DNA of 64,000 nucleotides from Synechococcus sp. CB0101 (GCF_000179235.2 NZ_CP039373.1:2015860-2079859), one strand, 5' to 3'. Counted from the first letter of the stretch, positions 45,620 through 55,492 are shown. Translations and numbers: made by a program. Notes: generated by a model not told the origin, from the letters alone.

Positions 45620-46239
45620 TTGATCGAGCTGCCCACCTCGCCGGCTTCATTGATCACCTGCAGGCGGTGCTGCGGTGCGGCCGTGCGCTCCTTCAGCACG
45701 CTGGGCAGGGCTTCAAGGATCTGCACAGCCACCTGATCCGCCGCGCGTCCGTCTTGAACGATGTGGAGATCGGCCTGGGCGTAGAGGGGCCGGCGCTCCG
45801 CCAGCAGGGCCGCCAGGCGTGCGGCCGGATCGTCGGCTTGGAGCAAGGGGCGCGGGGTCGGATCGCTGCTGAGCCGCTCCAGCAGCAGCTCCTCCGGTGC
45901 ATCCAGCCAGATCACCACACCCTGATGCAGCTGGCCCCAGTTGTCCGGGCGCGTCACCACGCCGCCGCCGGTGGCTACGACCAGTGAGTGCCAACTAGCG
46001 ATCTGATTGAGCACCGCTGCTTCGAGCTGGCGAAAGCCCGCCTCCCCCTCGCTGGCAAACACCTCCGGGATGCTGCGCCCGGCCACCTGCTCGATGCTGC
46101 TGTCGGCATCGAGAAAGCGATAGCCCAGGAGCTCCGCCAGGTGCCTGCCGGCGGTGCTCTTGCCGCTGCCCATCATTCCCACCAGATAGAGGTTGAGGCC
46201 CTCGAGGCGCTGGCGCAGCTCAGCGTGCGGGTTGGCCAT
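45616..46239 (-). CDS. aroK: Shikimate kinase
   Basis: A 207-residue ATP-dependent kinase of the chorismate pathway. Walker A is LVGMMGSGKSTAGRHLAELL. Shikimate-binding features are FLDADSSIEQ and VATGGGVV, and the lid segment follows (SSDPTPRPLLQADD). The C-terminal 25 residues after PSVLKERT are an extension beyond the core domain. Start ATG 46239. Confidence 0.96.
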   Translation of the reverse strand: MANPHAELRQRLEGLNLYLVGMMGSGKSTAGRHLAELLGYRFLDADSSIEQVAGRSIPEVFASEGEAGFRQLEAAVLNQIASWHSLVVATGGGVVTRPDNWGQLHQGVVIWLDAPEELLLERLSSDPTPRPLLQADDPAARLAALLAERRPLYAQADLHIVQDGRAADQVAVQILEALPSVLKERTAAPQHRLQVINEAGEVGSSIN

Positions 46240-46298
46240 GGGTGCTCAGGCAGCGCTGCGGTTCACATTCCTAGGATGCGACTCAGCTCCTTGCAGAT

Positions 46299-47273
46299 AT
46301 GACTCCGCCCCCCGTGGCGGCGCCTCCGGCGAGCCCGGTGCCCGCCGTTCCTGCAACAGCTAGGCCTGATCTCCACCCCCATGGCGCCGGTCGCCCGTGT
46401 GTGATCACGCGCCGCGCCTGTTTCAGTGCCAGCCACCGCTATTGGCTGCCCGAGCTCAGCGCCGCTGACAACGAGGCTCGCTTTGGTGCCTGCAGCCTGG
46501 CTCCCGGCCATGGCCACAACTACGAGTTGATCGTGGCGATGGGTGGCCCGCTCGATGCGGACGGCATGGTGCTCAACCTCTCGGATGTGAAGCACGCCAT
46601 CCGCGAGCAGGTGACGGCCCAGCTCGACTTCCGCTTCCTCAACGAGGCCTGGCCGGAATTCGACCTGCAGCAGCCCAGCGGGATGCTGCCAACCACCGAA
46701 GCCCTCACTCTGGCGATCTGGCGTCGCCTTCAGCCCCACCTGCCCCTGATGGGGCTGCGCCTTTACGAAACCGACAAGCTCTGGGCCGATGTGCTCGGCG
46801 ATTCCATGGAAGCGTTCCTCACCATCAAGACCCATTTCGCGGCGGCCCATCGCCTGGCGCGGCCCGAGCTGAGCCCCGAAGAGAACGACGCCATTTACGG
46901 CAAGTGCGCCCGGCCCCATGGTCATGGTCACAACTACATGCTGGAGGTGACCGTTCGCGGCTCCATCGATCCACGCACCGGCATGGTCTGCGACCTCGCC
47001 GCCCTGCAGCGCCTGGTCGATGAGCTGGTGGTGGAGCCCTTCGACCACACCTTCCTCAACAAGGACGTGGCCCACTTCGCCAGCACCGTGCCGACGGCGG
47101 AGAACATCGCCCTGCACATCGCCGATCTGCTCAGCGCTCCGATCGCCGGGCTCGGCGCCAGCCTCCACAAGGTGCGCCTGCAGGAAAGCCCCAACAACGC
47201 CGCTGAGGTGTTCGCCGAGGTGCCGGCCCTCGGCATGCAACCCCAGGCCCTTGAGGCCCTTGCCTCGGCCTGA
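46299..47273 (+). CDS. Tandem 6-pyruvoyl-/6-carboxy-tetrahydropterin synthase-like protein
   Basis: A 324-residue protein with two PTPS/QueD domains in tandem. Domain 1 (about 36-175) has the zinc His in FSASHRYWLP and a Cys-then-GHGHN site in GACSLAPGHGHNYEL. Domain 2 (about 175-305) has FAAAHRLARP and GKCARPHGHGHNYMLEV. Both copies keep the Cys and the HGH motif, so both may be active on dihydroneopterin triphosphate. The product (BH4-type pterin versus queuosine precursor) cannot be decided from sequence. The N-terminal 30 residues are Pro/Ala-rich. It overlaps the following reductase-like gene by about 14 bases. Confidence 0.88.
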   Translation: MTPPPVAAPPASPVPAVPATARPDLHPHGAGRPCVITRRACFSASHRYWLPELSAADNEARFGACSLAPGHGHNYELIVAMGGPLDADGMVLNLSDVKHAIREQVTAQLDFRFLNEAWPEFDLQQPSGMLPTTEALTLAIWRRLQPHLPLMGLRLYETDKLWADVLGDSMEAFLTIKTHFAAAHRLARPELSPEENDAIYGKCARPHGHGHNYMLEVTVRGSIDPRTGMVCDLAALQRLVDELVVEPFDHTFLNKDVAHFASTVPTAENIALHIADLLSAPIAGLGASLHKVRLQESPNNAAEVFAEVPALGMQPQALEALASA

Positions 47274-47901
47274 ACTGCGTCTGGTCCTGGCGGTCAGCCT
47301 GGATGGCCGCCTCGCACCTCCCGCCGGCGGTGCCGCCCAGATCGGCGGCCGCGGCGATCGAGCTGTATTGGAGGAAGCTCTGGCCTGGGCTGATGCCTGT
47401 CTGATCGGTGGCCGCACCCTGCGCCTGCATGGCTGCACCTGTTTGATTCACTCCCCGCCGCTGCTGGAGCAGCGCCGCCAGCAGCGGCGTTCAGAGCAGC
47501 CTGCGGCGGTCGTGGTCAGTCGCGACGGCTGCTTTGATCCGCAGCTGCGTTTCTTTGCCCAGCCGCTGGAGCGCTGGCTGCTGACGCCGGCATCCATGGC
47601 CGCCCCCGCTGGCTTTCACGCTGCCGTGCAGCTGTCGAGCTGGCCTGAAGCCCTCGCGGCCCTGGCGGATCAGGGGCTGGAGCGCCTTGTGCTCCTGGGC
47701 GGCGCTGATCTGGCGGGCACCCTGCTCCAGGAGCAATTGGTGGATGAGCTGCAGCTCACCCTGTGCCCGCTGCTGCTGGGCGGTCCCCACAGCTGGTTGC
47801 CGGCGGGGGTGTCTCTCGCGCCGGAGCGCTGGCAGCTGCAGGAGCAGCGCCTGCTGGAGGGTGAGGAACTGCTGCTGCGCTATCGACGCCTTAGGGATTG
47901 A
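47260..47901 (+). CDS. RibD C-terminal-type pyrimidine/pterin reductase
   Basis: About 213 residues of a dihydrofolate-reductase-like fold. LRLVLAVSLDGRLAP and LIGGRTLRLHG in the N-terminal half and LVLLGGADLAGTLLQEQLVDELQLTL in the C-terminal half match RibD_C. There is no deaminase domain. Location just after a PTPS-type gene suggests a pterin-related reductase, but a riboflavin role is also possible. The frame is open further upstream; TTG 47260 or 47251 fits the overlap with the previous gene. The convergent neighbour overlaps by 11 bases. Confidence 0.82.
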   Translation: MPRPELRLVLAVSLDGRLAPPAGGAAQIGGRGDRAVLEEALAWADACLIGGRTLRLHGCTCLIHSPPLLEQRRQQRRSEQPAAVVVSRDGCFDPQLRFFAQPLERWLLTPASMAAPAGFHAAVQLSSWPEALAALADQGLERLVLLGGADLAGTLLQEQLVDELQLTLCPLLLGGPHSWLPAGVSLAPERWQLQEQRLLEGEELLLRYRRLRD

Positions 47902-48388
47902 GCGCTGGGGCTGCGGCGTCTTTGAAGCGGCGGGCGAGGTCGCGGATCGGCACCTCCATGAAGCTGTCGGCCGGGAGGCCCAGCAGGCGCCCCGCGCAGC
48001 GCTTCACCACCACCTCGCTGTCGTCACCGAAGCGCCCCGCCAGCAGCTCGGTCATCACCCCGAAGCTGCGGCCACTGCGTTCGGTTTCCTCAATCAGGCA
48101 GCGGCTGGTGGGGCCGGCCAGAGCGCGGCAGGGGGGCGCCATGCGTTCCTCAAGGCTGCGATTGCCTCCGCTGGCCCACTGCTGGCAGGCCGAGGTGATC
48201 CGCGCTTCCAGCTGGGGCCGCATCAGGTTGAGCAGTGGCCCCAGCAGTCCGGCCTGCGCGGCCGGTGCCGGCATGGTGATCAGGCCGAGGCCTGTGAACG
48301 CCGCCGCCAGCCGTGCCGTGCCTAGCTTGGCCAGCCAACTGCGCCGTGCCGCCCAGCGTTGATGGCAGAGCTCACCGCCCGCTGGCAT
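47891..48388 (-). CDS. Exported protein of unknown function
   Basis: About 165 residues. A basic start (RWAARRSWLAKLG) and hydrophobic stretch (LAAAFTGLGLITMPAPAAQA) form a signal peptide. The mature part is helical and contains four Cys (ITSACQQWA, APPCRALA, SRCLIEE, KRCAGRLLG), suggesting disulfide bonds. A much longer open frame to 49147 exists only because the opposite strand encodes a real gene. ATG 48388 is the likely start although it overlaps the divergent gene by 27 bases. The family is not recognised. Confidence 0.65.
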   Translation of the reverse strand: MPAGGELCHQRWAARRSWLAKLGTARLAAAFTGLGLITMPAPAAQAGLLGPLLNLMRPQLEARITSACQQWASGGNRSLEERMAPPCRALAGPTSRCLIEETERSGRSFGVMTELLAGRFGDDSEVVVKRCAGRLLGLPADSFMEVPIRDLARRFKDAAAPALNP

Positions 48389-49546
48389 CGCTCCCTGGCG
48401 GAGATCCCCGAGGCGCAATGGCATGCCTTGGTTTCGGCGGAAGCCCTCCCCTTTTACTCCTGGTCGTGGCTGGTGGGGCTGGAGCGCAGTGGAAGTGTGG
48501 TGCCGCGTCAGGGCTGGCAGCCGTGCCACCTGGGGGTTTGGGAGGGTGAGCGTCTGTTGGCGGTGGCCCCGCTCTATCTCAAGGGCCACAGCTACGGCGA
48601 ATTTGTCTTTGATCAGTCGTTTGCCCAGCTGGCCGCGCAGTTGGGCCAGCGCTACTACCCCAAGCTGCTGGGCATGAGCCCGGTGAGCCCGGTCGTGGGT
48701 TACCGCTTCTTCACCGCCCCCGGCGAAGACGCAGCGGCCCTCACCCCGCTGATGCTGGATCTCATCGATGCGTTCTGCCGCGAGCACCAGATCTTCAGCT
48801 GCAATTTCCTCTATGTGGATCCGGCCTGGCAGCCCCTGGCCGAATCTGCTGGTTGCGCCACTTGGCTCAATCAGCAGAGCCTCTGGAGCAACCACGGCTA
48901 CACCGATTTCAACGCCTACCTGAGCAGCTTCAACGCCAACCAGCGGCGCAACATCAAGCGGGAACGCAAGGCGGTGCAGGCTGCAGGTCTGGAGGTGACC
49001 CCGGTGGTGGGGGAGGCGATCACCCCTGCACTGCTCAGCCGCATGCATGGCTTCTATGAGCAGCACTGCGCCCGCTGGGGCCCCTGGGGCAGCAAGTACC
49101 TCACGGAAGCTTTCTTCGATCACGCCGCCGCCGAGCTGCGCCAACACCTAGTGCTCTTCAGTGCCCACCGCGGCGATCCGGAACAACCGGTGGCGATGTC
49201 GCTGTGTGTGCACAGCCAGCAGCAGCTCTGGGGCCGCTACTGGGGCAGCGATGAGGAGATCGACAACCTCCATTTCGAGGTTTGCTACTACGCCCCGATC
49301 GAGTGGGCGATCAGCCGCGGCATCCAACAGTTCGACCCCGGCGCCGGCGGCAGCCACAAGCGTCGCCGCGGCTTTCTGGCGCGCCCCCACGCTTCCCTGC
49401 ATCGCTGGTATCACCCGCGCTTTGAGGCGATCGTGCGCCGCTGGCTGCCGGAGGCCAACGCCGAGCAACTCGAGGAGATTGAGGCGATCAATGCTGAGCT
49501 CCCCTTCAAGGCCAGGGCCACGGATCTGCTCGGCACGGCTGCGTAG
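48362..49546 (+). CDS. DUF482 FemAB-like acyltransferase-fold protein
   Basis: A 394-residue protein of the GNAT-fold/FemAB-like DUF482 family, often annotated as peptidoglycan-biosynthesis-like. Typical segments are PFYSWSWLVGLERSGSV, LYLKGHSYGEFVFDQSF and FNANQRRNIKRERKAV, then AISRGIQQFDPGAGGSHKRRRGF. Active residues are not established for the family. ATG 48362 is preferred over TTG 48359. It is followed 9 bases later by a DUF4346-like gene. Confidence 0.87.
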   Translation: MAELTARWHRSLAEIPEAQWHALVSAEALPFYSWSWLVGLERSGSVVPRQGWQPCHLGVWEGERLLAVAPLYLKGHSYGEFVFDQSFAQLAAQLGQRYYPKLLGMSPVSPVVGYRFFTAPGEDAAALTPLMLDLIDAFCREHQIFSCNFLYVDPAWQPLAESAGCATWLNQQSLWSNHGYTDFNAYLSSFNANQRRNIKRERKAVQAAGLEVTPVVGEAITPALLSRMHGFYEQHCARWGPWGSKYLTEAFFDHAAAELRQHLVLFSAHRGDPEQPVAMSLCVHSQQQLWGRYWGSDEEIDNLHFEVCYYAPIEWAISRGIQQFDPGAGGSHKRRRGFLARPHASLHRWYHPRFEAIVRRWLPEANAEQLEEIEAINAELPFKARATDLLGTAA

Positions 49547-49555
49547 CATCCGCCC

Positions 49556-49942
49556 ATGACGAGCTTTTCAGTGGAGCAGCGCCGCAGCCTCGATGAGCGG
49601 CTCTCGCAGCGCTTCATCGCCCTCGATCCGGCCGGCTATTTCCTGATCAAGCTCGACCTGGATGCTGGTGAGCTGATTGCTGAGCACTACGGCAACGGCA
49701 TCGATGAGCGAGGCCTCGCCACCGACCCGGACACCGGTGAGGTGATCAGCTGCCGCGGCGCAGGCCCACGCGAACCCCTGAGGGTGTATCGCGGACGCTC
49801 CGCCAAGGAGCTGGGCATGGCCCTCACCGAAGGCGAAGGCCCCTTCCCGATCAGCTGCCTGGATCACGCCCTCTATTTGGGCCGGGAACTTCAGAAAGCC
49901 GAGCGTTGCCTGGAGGAGGGCAGCCCCTACATCCAGGACTAG
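49556..49942 (+). CDS. DUF4346-like small protein
   Basis: A 128-residue soluble protein. The compact pattern LDPAGYFLIKLDLDAGELIAEHY, then RGRSAKELGMAL and HALYLGRELQKAERCL, resembles a family found in cyanobacteria (DUF4346), whose function is unknown. No membrane segment or catalytic signature. It is co-oriented with the DUF482 gene and stops 6 bases before the convergent radical-SAM gene. Confidence 0.7.
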   Translation: MTSFSVEQRRSLDERLSQRFIALDPAGYFLIKLDLDAGELIAEHYGNGIDERGLATDPDTGEVISCRGAGPREPLRVYRGRSAKELGMALTEGEGPFPISCLDHALYLGRELQKAERCLEEGSPYIQD

Positions 49943-49948
49943 ACCCCC

Positions 49949-51562
49949 TCAGACCGGTTGCAGTTCGCGGGTGGGCGCGGCCGGAGTGGAGGGTGGTTCG
50001 GGCGGGAGGCAGGCCAGCTGCTCCTGGATTTCCCGGGTCACCACGGCCCGGTACTCCTGGAAGTGCTCGTTGTGGGCGAGGGTGACCACGTATTGCTCGA
50101 AGCTGGCCGGGTTGCGGCGGGCCACCCGCGCCAGCGAGCGCCAGAAGCGGAAGCGCGTGTTGCGCTTGAAGCCTTGCCGCCAGAGCACCGTGGCCAAAGC
50201 CTTCACATCGGTCATCGGTGGAAGCGCTGGTTTGTCGGACTTTTCGGGTTTGAAGAAGGCCTTCCAGCGGGGGGCACCCACCTTGTTGGCGTAGTAGTGC
50301 GTGACGCGGTCGATGTAGGCGTTCGGTTCGTAGAGCCGGCAGAAGGCATCCACGTATTCGTTGGCGATATCGCGGATCGGCCGGGTCGGCACGAAGTTGA
50401 GCAGGTTGGTCTGATTCACCCCCTTGGCGTCAGCCTTTTCCTGGATCAGCCGGCCTTCTTTCTCCAGGCGGTGCCAGAGGCCTGTGTTGGGTAGAGCCTG
50501 CAGCATGCCCATCATCGCGGCGGGAATACCCGTGCGGCTCACGAAGCGCACGATCCGGTCGCCGGCACCAGTCTTCTCGCCATCGAAGCCGATGATGAAG
50601 CCCGCCATCACCCGGATGCCATAGCTGGTAATCCGATCCACGGATTCTTCCAGCGAGCTGCGGGTGTTCTGGTGTTTGCCCGCCACGGAGAGGCTGGCTT
50701 CATCGGGGGTTTCGATGCCGAGAAACACCGCTTCAAAGCGGGCCTCGGCCATCATCCGCATCATCTCATCGTCGGAGGCGAGATCCACGGAGGCTTCGGT
50801 GGTGAAGCTGAAGGGATAGCCCCGTTCGATTTGCCATTCCTTGATCGCCGGCAGCAGCAACTTGGCGTTGCGTTTGTTGCCGATGAAGTTGTCGTCCACC
50901 AGGAAGATGGCCCTGCGCCAGCCCAGGTCGTAGAGGCACTGCAGCTCGGCCACCAACTGTTCAGGAGTTTTGGTGCGCGGCTTGCGGCCGTAGAGCACGA
51001 TGATGTCGCAGAACTCGCACTGGAACGGGCAGCCCCGCGAGAACTGCACGCTCATCGAGTCGTAGGCGTCGAGCTCGAGCAGATCGAAGCGCGGGATCGG
51101 CGTGCCGGTTACATCCGGTTTGTCGCCATTGGCGGAAAAGCGCCCGCCAGATTCGCCCCGTTCAATCGCTTCGATGAACATCGGCAGGGTGATTTCACCC
51201 TCATCGAGCACCTTGAAATCGGCGAGCTCCAGCTCAGGAGCATCCGGGGTGGAGCTGGCGAAGGGGCCGCCCACGGCCACCGGCAAGCCCCGCTGCTTGG
51301 CCCGAGCGATTTGCACGGCCATGTCGGTCTTCTGCACGATCATTCCGGAGATCACCACGAGCTCAGCCCAGTCCCACTCGGCCTCGGTGACTTCGCGCAC
51401 ATTGCGATCCACCAGCTTCATCTCCCAGTGCTGCGGGAGCAACGCCGCCACAGTCACCATCCCCAGGGGCGGGAGGAGCACTTTGCGGTTCACCAGCTCA
51501 AGGATCTTCTCGTAGCTCCAGAAGGTCTTGGGGAACTCCGGGTAGATCAGCAGTGTGCGCAT
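49949..51562 (-). CDS. B12-binding-domain radical SAM protein (DUF4070 type)
   Basis: A 537-residue protein with an N-terminal cobalamin-binding Rossmann domain (about 1-140, LLPPLGMVTVAALLPQ, VVISGMIVQKTDM, VGGPFASS) and a radical SAM core with the [4Fe-4S] motif CPFQCEFCD in VQFSRGCPFQCEFCD. The C-terminal region (about 390-520) matches the DUF4070 pattern. Such proteins catalyse radical methylation or related reactions on unknown cyanobacterial substrates. ATG 51562 is well placed. Confidence 0.9.
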   Translation of the reverse strand: MRTLLIYPEFPKTFWSYEKILELVNRKVLLPPLGMVTVAALLPQHWEMKLVDRNVREVTEAEWDWAELVVISGMIVQKTDMAVQIARAKQRGLPVAVGGPFASSTPDAPELELADFKVLDEGEITLPMFIEAIERGESGGRFSANGDKPDVTGTPIPRFDLLELDAYDSMSVQFSRGCPFQCEFCDIIVLYGRKPRTKTPEQLVAELQCLYDLGWRRAIFLVDDNFIGNKRNAKLLLPAIKEWQIERGYPFSFTTEASVDLASDDEMMRMMAEARFEAVFLGIETPDEASLSVAGKHQNTRSSLEESVDRITSYGIRVMAGFIIGFDGEKTGAGDRIVRFVSRTGIPAAMMGMLQALPNTGLWHRLEKEGRLIQEKADAKGVNQTNLLNFVPTRPIRDIANEYVDAFCRLYEPNAYIDRVTHYYANKVGAPRWKAFFKPEKSDKPALPPMTDVKALATVLWRQGFKRNTRFRFWRSLARVARRNPASFEQYVVTLAHNEHFQEYRAVVTREIQEQLACLPPEPPSTPAAPTRELQPV

Positions 51563-51707
51563 GCCGCGGTCGAGCGATCCGTTGGATCAGAGCAACGGCT
51601 TGCCCGAACGGGCTTCACCGATGGTGGTTACTCACAACCCTAGGTGGGGTGCCGGGAGGCAGCGGGGTTCTGCTGTAATGGCTGTGACTTTCCCAACACA
51701 TCCAGCG

Positions 51708-51800
51708 ATGGGTCCTGTGATTTATCTCGCCCTCGTGGGCGGCGGTCTCGTGGCTGCAGCGGCGATTTCCTTCGTGCTGCGCGGCGTCAAGCTGATCTGA
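51708..51800 (+). CDS. petL: Cytochrome b6f subunit VI (PetL)-like
   Basis: A 30-residue single-helix membrane peptide, MGPVIYLALVGGG at the start and LRGVKLI at the end. The length, one hydrophobic helix and the C-terminal Arg-Gly-Val-Lys-Leu-Ile resemble PetL, which stabilises the cytochrome b6f dimer. A possible longer form starts at ATG 51678. It stands alone between a radical-SAM gene and an MFS gene. Very short peptides are easily misassigned, so the symbol is probable, not certain. Confidence 0.7.
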   Translation: MGPVIYLALVGGGLVAAAAISFVLRGVKLI

Positions 51801-51820
51801 GCGGCGCTGGTTTTGCTGTG

Positions 51821-53056
51821 TCAGGCCAGGCGCATGCGCCCCTGACGCAGCAGTTCCGCAGCACCCAGTGCTGCACCCATGCTTCCCAGGAGCGCAAAGC
51901 AGCTCCACAGCCCTCCAGGAAGCCAAACGGTGAGGCCAGCAGCGATCAGCCCGCTGATGCCGCCGCCTCCCAAAAACGCAATCTGGCCCAGGCCGGCCAT
52001 GCGGCCGCGGATCACCTGGGGAGCGTGCACTTGAATGATCAAGTTGGTTCCCGCCAGCAGCGAAGCGGTACCGGCTCCGATCAGGAAGGCCATCGCTAGA
52101 CCCCATTGCTGCGGAGCCGGTAACGCCAGGCCCAGCTGACCGAGGGCTGTGATCACGGTGCTGCCGCCAAGCAGGAGGCCAGGGCGCCGGCTCAGCGCTT
52201 GGGCATTGCGCTGCAGCACCACCCCGGCGCTGATGCTGCCGCAAGCGATCAAGCTGGTAAACAGCCCCAAGGCCAGCGGGCTGGGGCCCAGCAGCTTGAG
52301 GGCCATCAACGGCGCCAGGCCGGGATGGAAGAAGCCCACCACACAGGCCAGGCCGCAGAACAGCAGCACATGGCGCAGGGCGGGGCCGCAGTCGCGCCAG
52401 GCGGTGACCAGACTCGCGCCACTGCCGCGGTGACTGCGCCGTTCCCGTTCGCGGTAAGGAGCCATCAGCCAGAGCAGGGTGGTGATCGGCAGGAGATAGG
52501 TGGCGGCATCCAGGCTCAACGCGAGCGTGGGCCCGGTGGCCGCCAGCAGAAGGCCACCGATCGGCGGCCCCACCAACTTGCCCACGTTGAAGATCACCGA
52601 GAAGCTGGCCAGATAGGGCCCCAGCTGCTCCGGCTCATCCACCAGCAGGGCCACGTATTTATTGCGGGCGGTGAGCTCGTAGGTGCTGGCCACCCCGACC
52701 CCCAGCGTGCTGAGCAGCAGCAGCGCATCTTGTTGGCCGCCGCTGCTGATGGGGATGGCGATGGCGCCGAGCACCGCGGCAGCTAACAGCGCCCACTGGG
52801 CGCGGATCAGCACCCGCTCGCTGCCGAGCCGATCGGTCAGCACCCCAGCCGGCCCGCTTACTAGCAGCGTGGGCAAGGTGAGCAGGGCGAAATTCGCAGC
52901 CAGCAGGAAGGGATTGCCAGCTCCCTCCATCAGCAGCCAGCCCTTAGCGGTAAGCCCTGCGAAGGAGCCCGCTGTGCTCAGGCCGGAAGCCAGCAGAAAG
53001 GTGGTGCGCTGATGGCGGGTGAGCCGGCGGCGTAGCCGTCCGAGTGCTTCGATCAA
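51821..53056 (-). CDS. MFS transporter
   Basis: A 411-residue membrane carrier with twelve predicted helices. The loop 2-3 motif is seen as [19 protein letters not shown], and the helix 5 region is [20 protein letters not shown], typical of the MFS_3/EntS-like group. The central cytoplasmic loop is basic ([11 protein letters not shown]). Substrate is unknown; exporters of siderophores or drugs are the closest types. Its start overlaps the rimO stop by 4 bases, so both are likely in one transcript. Confidence 0.9.
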   Translation of the reverse strand: MIEALGRLRRRLTRHQRTTFLLASGLSTAGSFAGLTAKGWLLMEGAGNPFLLAANFALLTLPTLLVSGPAGVLTDRLGSERVLIRAQWALLAAAVLGAIAIPISSGGQQDALLLLSTLGVGVASTYELTARNKYVALLVDEPEQLGPYLASFSVIFNVGKLVGPPIGGLLLAATGPTLALSLDAATYLLPITTLLWLMAPYRERERRSHRGSGASLVTAWRDCGPALRHVLLFCGLACVVGFFHPGLAPLMALKLLGPSPLALGLFTSLIACGSISAGVVLQRNAQALSRRPGLLLGGSTVITALGQLGLALPAPQQWGLAMAFLIGAGTASLLAGTNLIIQVHAPQVIRGRMAGLGQIAFLGGGGISGLIAAGLTVWLPGGLWSCFALLGSMGAALGAAELLRQGRMRLA

Positions 53057-54441
53057 GAGTCCGCCTGACGGGCCGCGAGCGCGTCGCTCACCATCGCCCG
53101 GGCTCCCACCACTTCACCGATCAGGTCGTAGGTGTCGGCGGCGGTGATGCGCACCGGCACCATCGTGCCCGGGGCGGCGCAAAGGCCGCCTTCGCCGGGC
53201 ATCACCCGCACTTCCCCATCCACTTCAGGTGCGAAGCGGGCGCAACGGCCGATCATCTCGCCGGTGCCTGGGTTTTCCTGCTCGATCAGCACATCCACGA
53301 TCCGGCCCACCCAGGCGGCGTTGCGCTCAGCGGCGATCGGCTGTTGGAGGGCCATCAGCCTGTCTTTGCGCTCGGCGGCCACCTCGGCCGGCACCTGATC
53401 CGGCAGTTCGGCGGCGGGAGTGCCCTCTTCGGGGGAGAAGGTGAACACACCCACGTGGTCAAAGCGCTGCTCCGCCACGAAATCGAGCAGATGCTGGAAG
53501 TGTTCTTCGGTTTCGCCCGGATAGCCCACGATGAAGGTGGTGCGCAGCACCGCATCGGGCAGCTGCTCGCGGATGCGGCGCAGCACCCCTCCGGTTACAT
53601 CCGCCTGCCAGGGGCGATTCATCGCGCGCAGCACCTCGGGATGGCTGTGCTGCAGCGGCAGATCCAGGTAAGGCAGCACATTGGGCACCTCGCGGTAAGC
53701 CTCGAGCACCGCTTCGGTTAAGCCGGTGGGATAGGCGTAGTGCACGCGGATCCAGGGGATCTCCACCTCGCCCAGGGCCCGAAGCAGTTCGGCCAGTTGT
53801 GGCTTTCCAGCCAGGTCGAGGCCGTAGTTGGTGGTGATCTGGCTGATCAGCACCAGCTCCTTCACCCCCTGGGCTGCCAGCTGTTGGGCTTCGGCCACGA
53901 TGCTCTCAATCGTGCGGGAGCGCTGGTCGCCGCGCAGGTGGGGAATGATGCAGAAGGCGCAGCGGTAGTCGCAGCCCTCGGCCACCTTGAGGTAGGCCAC
54001 CGCCTCGCTGGTGGTGCGGTAGCGGGGCAGGTGCTCATCAGCCACGAAGGTGGGGTTGGCGCTCACCTGCTTCACCCGTTCGCCGGCTTCCACGCGCTCC
54101 AGCACGCTCACGATGTGCTGGTAATCGCCGGTGCCCACGATCGCCTTGGCTTCCGGAAGGCTTTCGAGTAGTTCGTCCTGGAAGTGTTGGGCCAGGCAGC
54201 CCGCAATGATCAGCTCCTTGCCCTGCTCCGCCAGTTCCACCAAGGTGCGCACCGATTCCTCGCGGGCGTCCTGGATGAAGCTGCAGGTGTTCACCACCAC
54301 CACGTTGGCGTCGCTTTCATCGGCGCTCACGCCATAGCCCGCCTGGGCCAACAGTCCGAGCATGTGCTCGGTATCCACCCGGTTTTTCTCGCAGCCCAGA
54401 TGGGCAAACGCCACGGTGGGTTTGGTGCTGGTTTGGCTCAT
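53053..54441 (-). CDS. rimO: Ribosomal protein S12 methylthiotransferase
   Basis: A 462-residue radical SAM enzyme that modifies Asp of S12. The UPF0004 domain has its three cluster Cys ([20 protein letters not shown]). The radical SAM motif is [20 protein letters not shown], and the C-terminal TRAM domain follows ([18 protein letters not shown]). [10 protein letters not shown] and IPHLRG distinguish RimO from MiaB. ATG 54441 is preferred over 54474. Confidence 0.96.
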   Translation of the reverse strand: MSQTSTKPTVAFAHLGCEKNRVDTEHMLGLLAQAGYGVSADESDANVVVVNTCSFIQDAREESVRTLVELAEQGKELIIAGCLAQHFQDELLESLPEAKAIVGTGDYQHIVSVLERVEAGERVKQVSANPTFVADEHLPRYRTTSEAVAYLKVAEGCDYRCAFCIIPHLRGDQRSRTIESIVAEAQQLAAQGVKELVLISQITTNYGLDLAGKPQLAELLRALGEVEIPWIRVHYAYPTGLTEAVLEAYREVPNVLPYLDLPLQHSHPEVLRAMNRPWQADVTGGVLRRIREQLPDAVLRTTFIVGYPGETEEHFQHLLDFVAEQRFDHVGVFTFSPEEGTPAAELPDQVPAEVAAERKDRLMALQQPIAAERNAAWVGRIVDVLIEQENPGTGEMIGRCARFAPEVDGEVRVMPGEGGLCAAPGTMVPVRITAADTYDLIGEVVGARAMVSDALAARQADS

Positions 54442-54550
54442 CGGATGGGAGATCAGCGGCCGCTCGCTGGCCAATCACCAACCCTACCGAGCTGCAACAC
54501 CTCAAACCGAGCGTGCCTGCCACAATCAGCCCAGCAAAGAGATCTCCTGA

Positions 54551-55492
54551 GTGACCTCCTCCCGCCTCAGTGAGCGCCTAGCCGGTCAGCGGCGTCGCGG
54601 CGACTCCGGCAGCAAGTGGATCCGGGTGGCGATGGCCGTGTTGGCCACGATCGGTGCCATCGATACGGGTTCGATCACCCTCAAGAAGTGGGGTGTGCTG
54701 GCGTCGCTGAGCTGCAACAGCCAGGGATTCTTTGGCTGCAACGGTTGCGAGAAGGTGCTCTCCAGCGACTGGGGCAGCCTGCTGGGTCAGCCCCTCTCGC
54801 TGTTTGGCTTTCTGGCCTATGCCGCCATGCTGCTGATGGCGGTGGTGCCGCTGGTGCTGCAGGGCGAGGCCCGCCAGAACTTGGCGCAGCCCAGCTGGTG
54901 GGGTATGGCCCTGCTGGGCACCGGCATGACCGTGTTTAGTGCCGTTCTGATTGGTGTGATGGCTTTTGCCATCCGAGATTGCTGCCCCTTCTGCATTCTC
55001 TCGGCGCTCCTGAGCACGGCCCTGCTGGTGCTGAGCCTGTTGGGTGGCGATTGGGAGGACCGCGGCCAGCTGATCTTCCGCGGGCTGATTACCGCCCTGG
55101 TGGTGGGAGTGATCGGACTGGGCTGGGCGGCCTCGGTGGGCCAGCCGGCGGTGGAGACCGGCAAGGGTGTGCCGCCGCCGGTGCGCGCCGAGAGCACCGC
55201 CGCCACCATCGCTCTGGCGGAGCAGCTCACGGCCAAGGGGGCCAAGATGTACACGGCCTACTGGTGCCCCCACTGCCACGATCAGAAGGAACTGTTCGGC
55301 CGGGAAGCCACCGAAAAGCTCACCGTGATTGAGTGCGCCCCCGATGGCCGCAATAGCCAGAAGGAGCTCTGCGACGCCAAGAAGATCGAGGGTTATCCCA
55401 CCTGGGAAATCAACGGATCCCTCGATTCCGGCGTGAAACCGTTGCTGAAGTTGGCTGAGCTGATCGGCTACAAGGGCCCGGCGCTCAACTGA
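54551..55492 (+). CDS. VKOR-thioredoxin-like fusion protein
   Basis: A 313-residue membrane protein for oxidative disulfide formation. The VKOR domain has about five helices with the loop cysteines GCNGCEKV and the redox motif CCPFCILS. The C-terminal periplasmic/lumenal thioredoxin-like domain has WCPHCHDQ, followed by TWEINGSL. Cyanobacterial VKOR-Trx fusions pass electrons from substrate proteins to quinone. GTG 54551 is the start. The 3' end overlaps nadB by 8 bases. Confidence 0.95.
   Translation: MTSSRLSERLAGQRRRGDSGSKWIRVAMAVLATIGAIDTGSITLKKWGVLASLSCNSQGFFGCNGCEKVLSSDWGSLLGQPLSLFGFLAYAAMLLMAVVPLVLQGEARQNLAQPSWWGMALLGTGMTVFSAVLIGVMAFAIRDCCPFCILSALLSTALLVLSLLGGDWEDRGQLIFRGLITALVVGVIGLGWAASVGQPAVETGKGVPPPVRAESTAATIALAEQLTAKGAKMYTAYWCPHCHDQKELFGREATEKLTVIECAPDGRNSQKELCDAKKIEGYPTWEINGSLDSGVKPLLKLAELIGYKGPALN

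Noticed and set aside
48389-49147. Long minus-strand extension of the exported protein frame
   Set aside because: It lies entirely opposite the real DUF482 gene; only the 3' portion has a signal peptide and plausible protein character.
54551-55492. VKOR-thioredoxin fusion as a novel architecture
   Set aside because: This is an established cyanobacterial arrangement.
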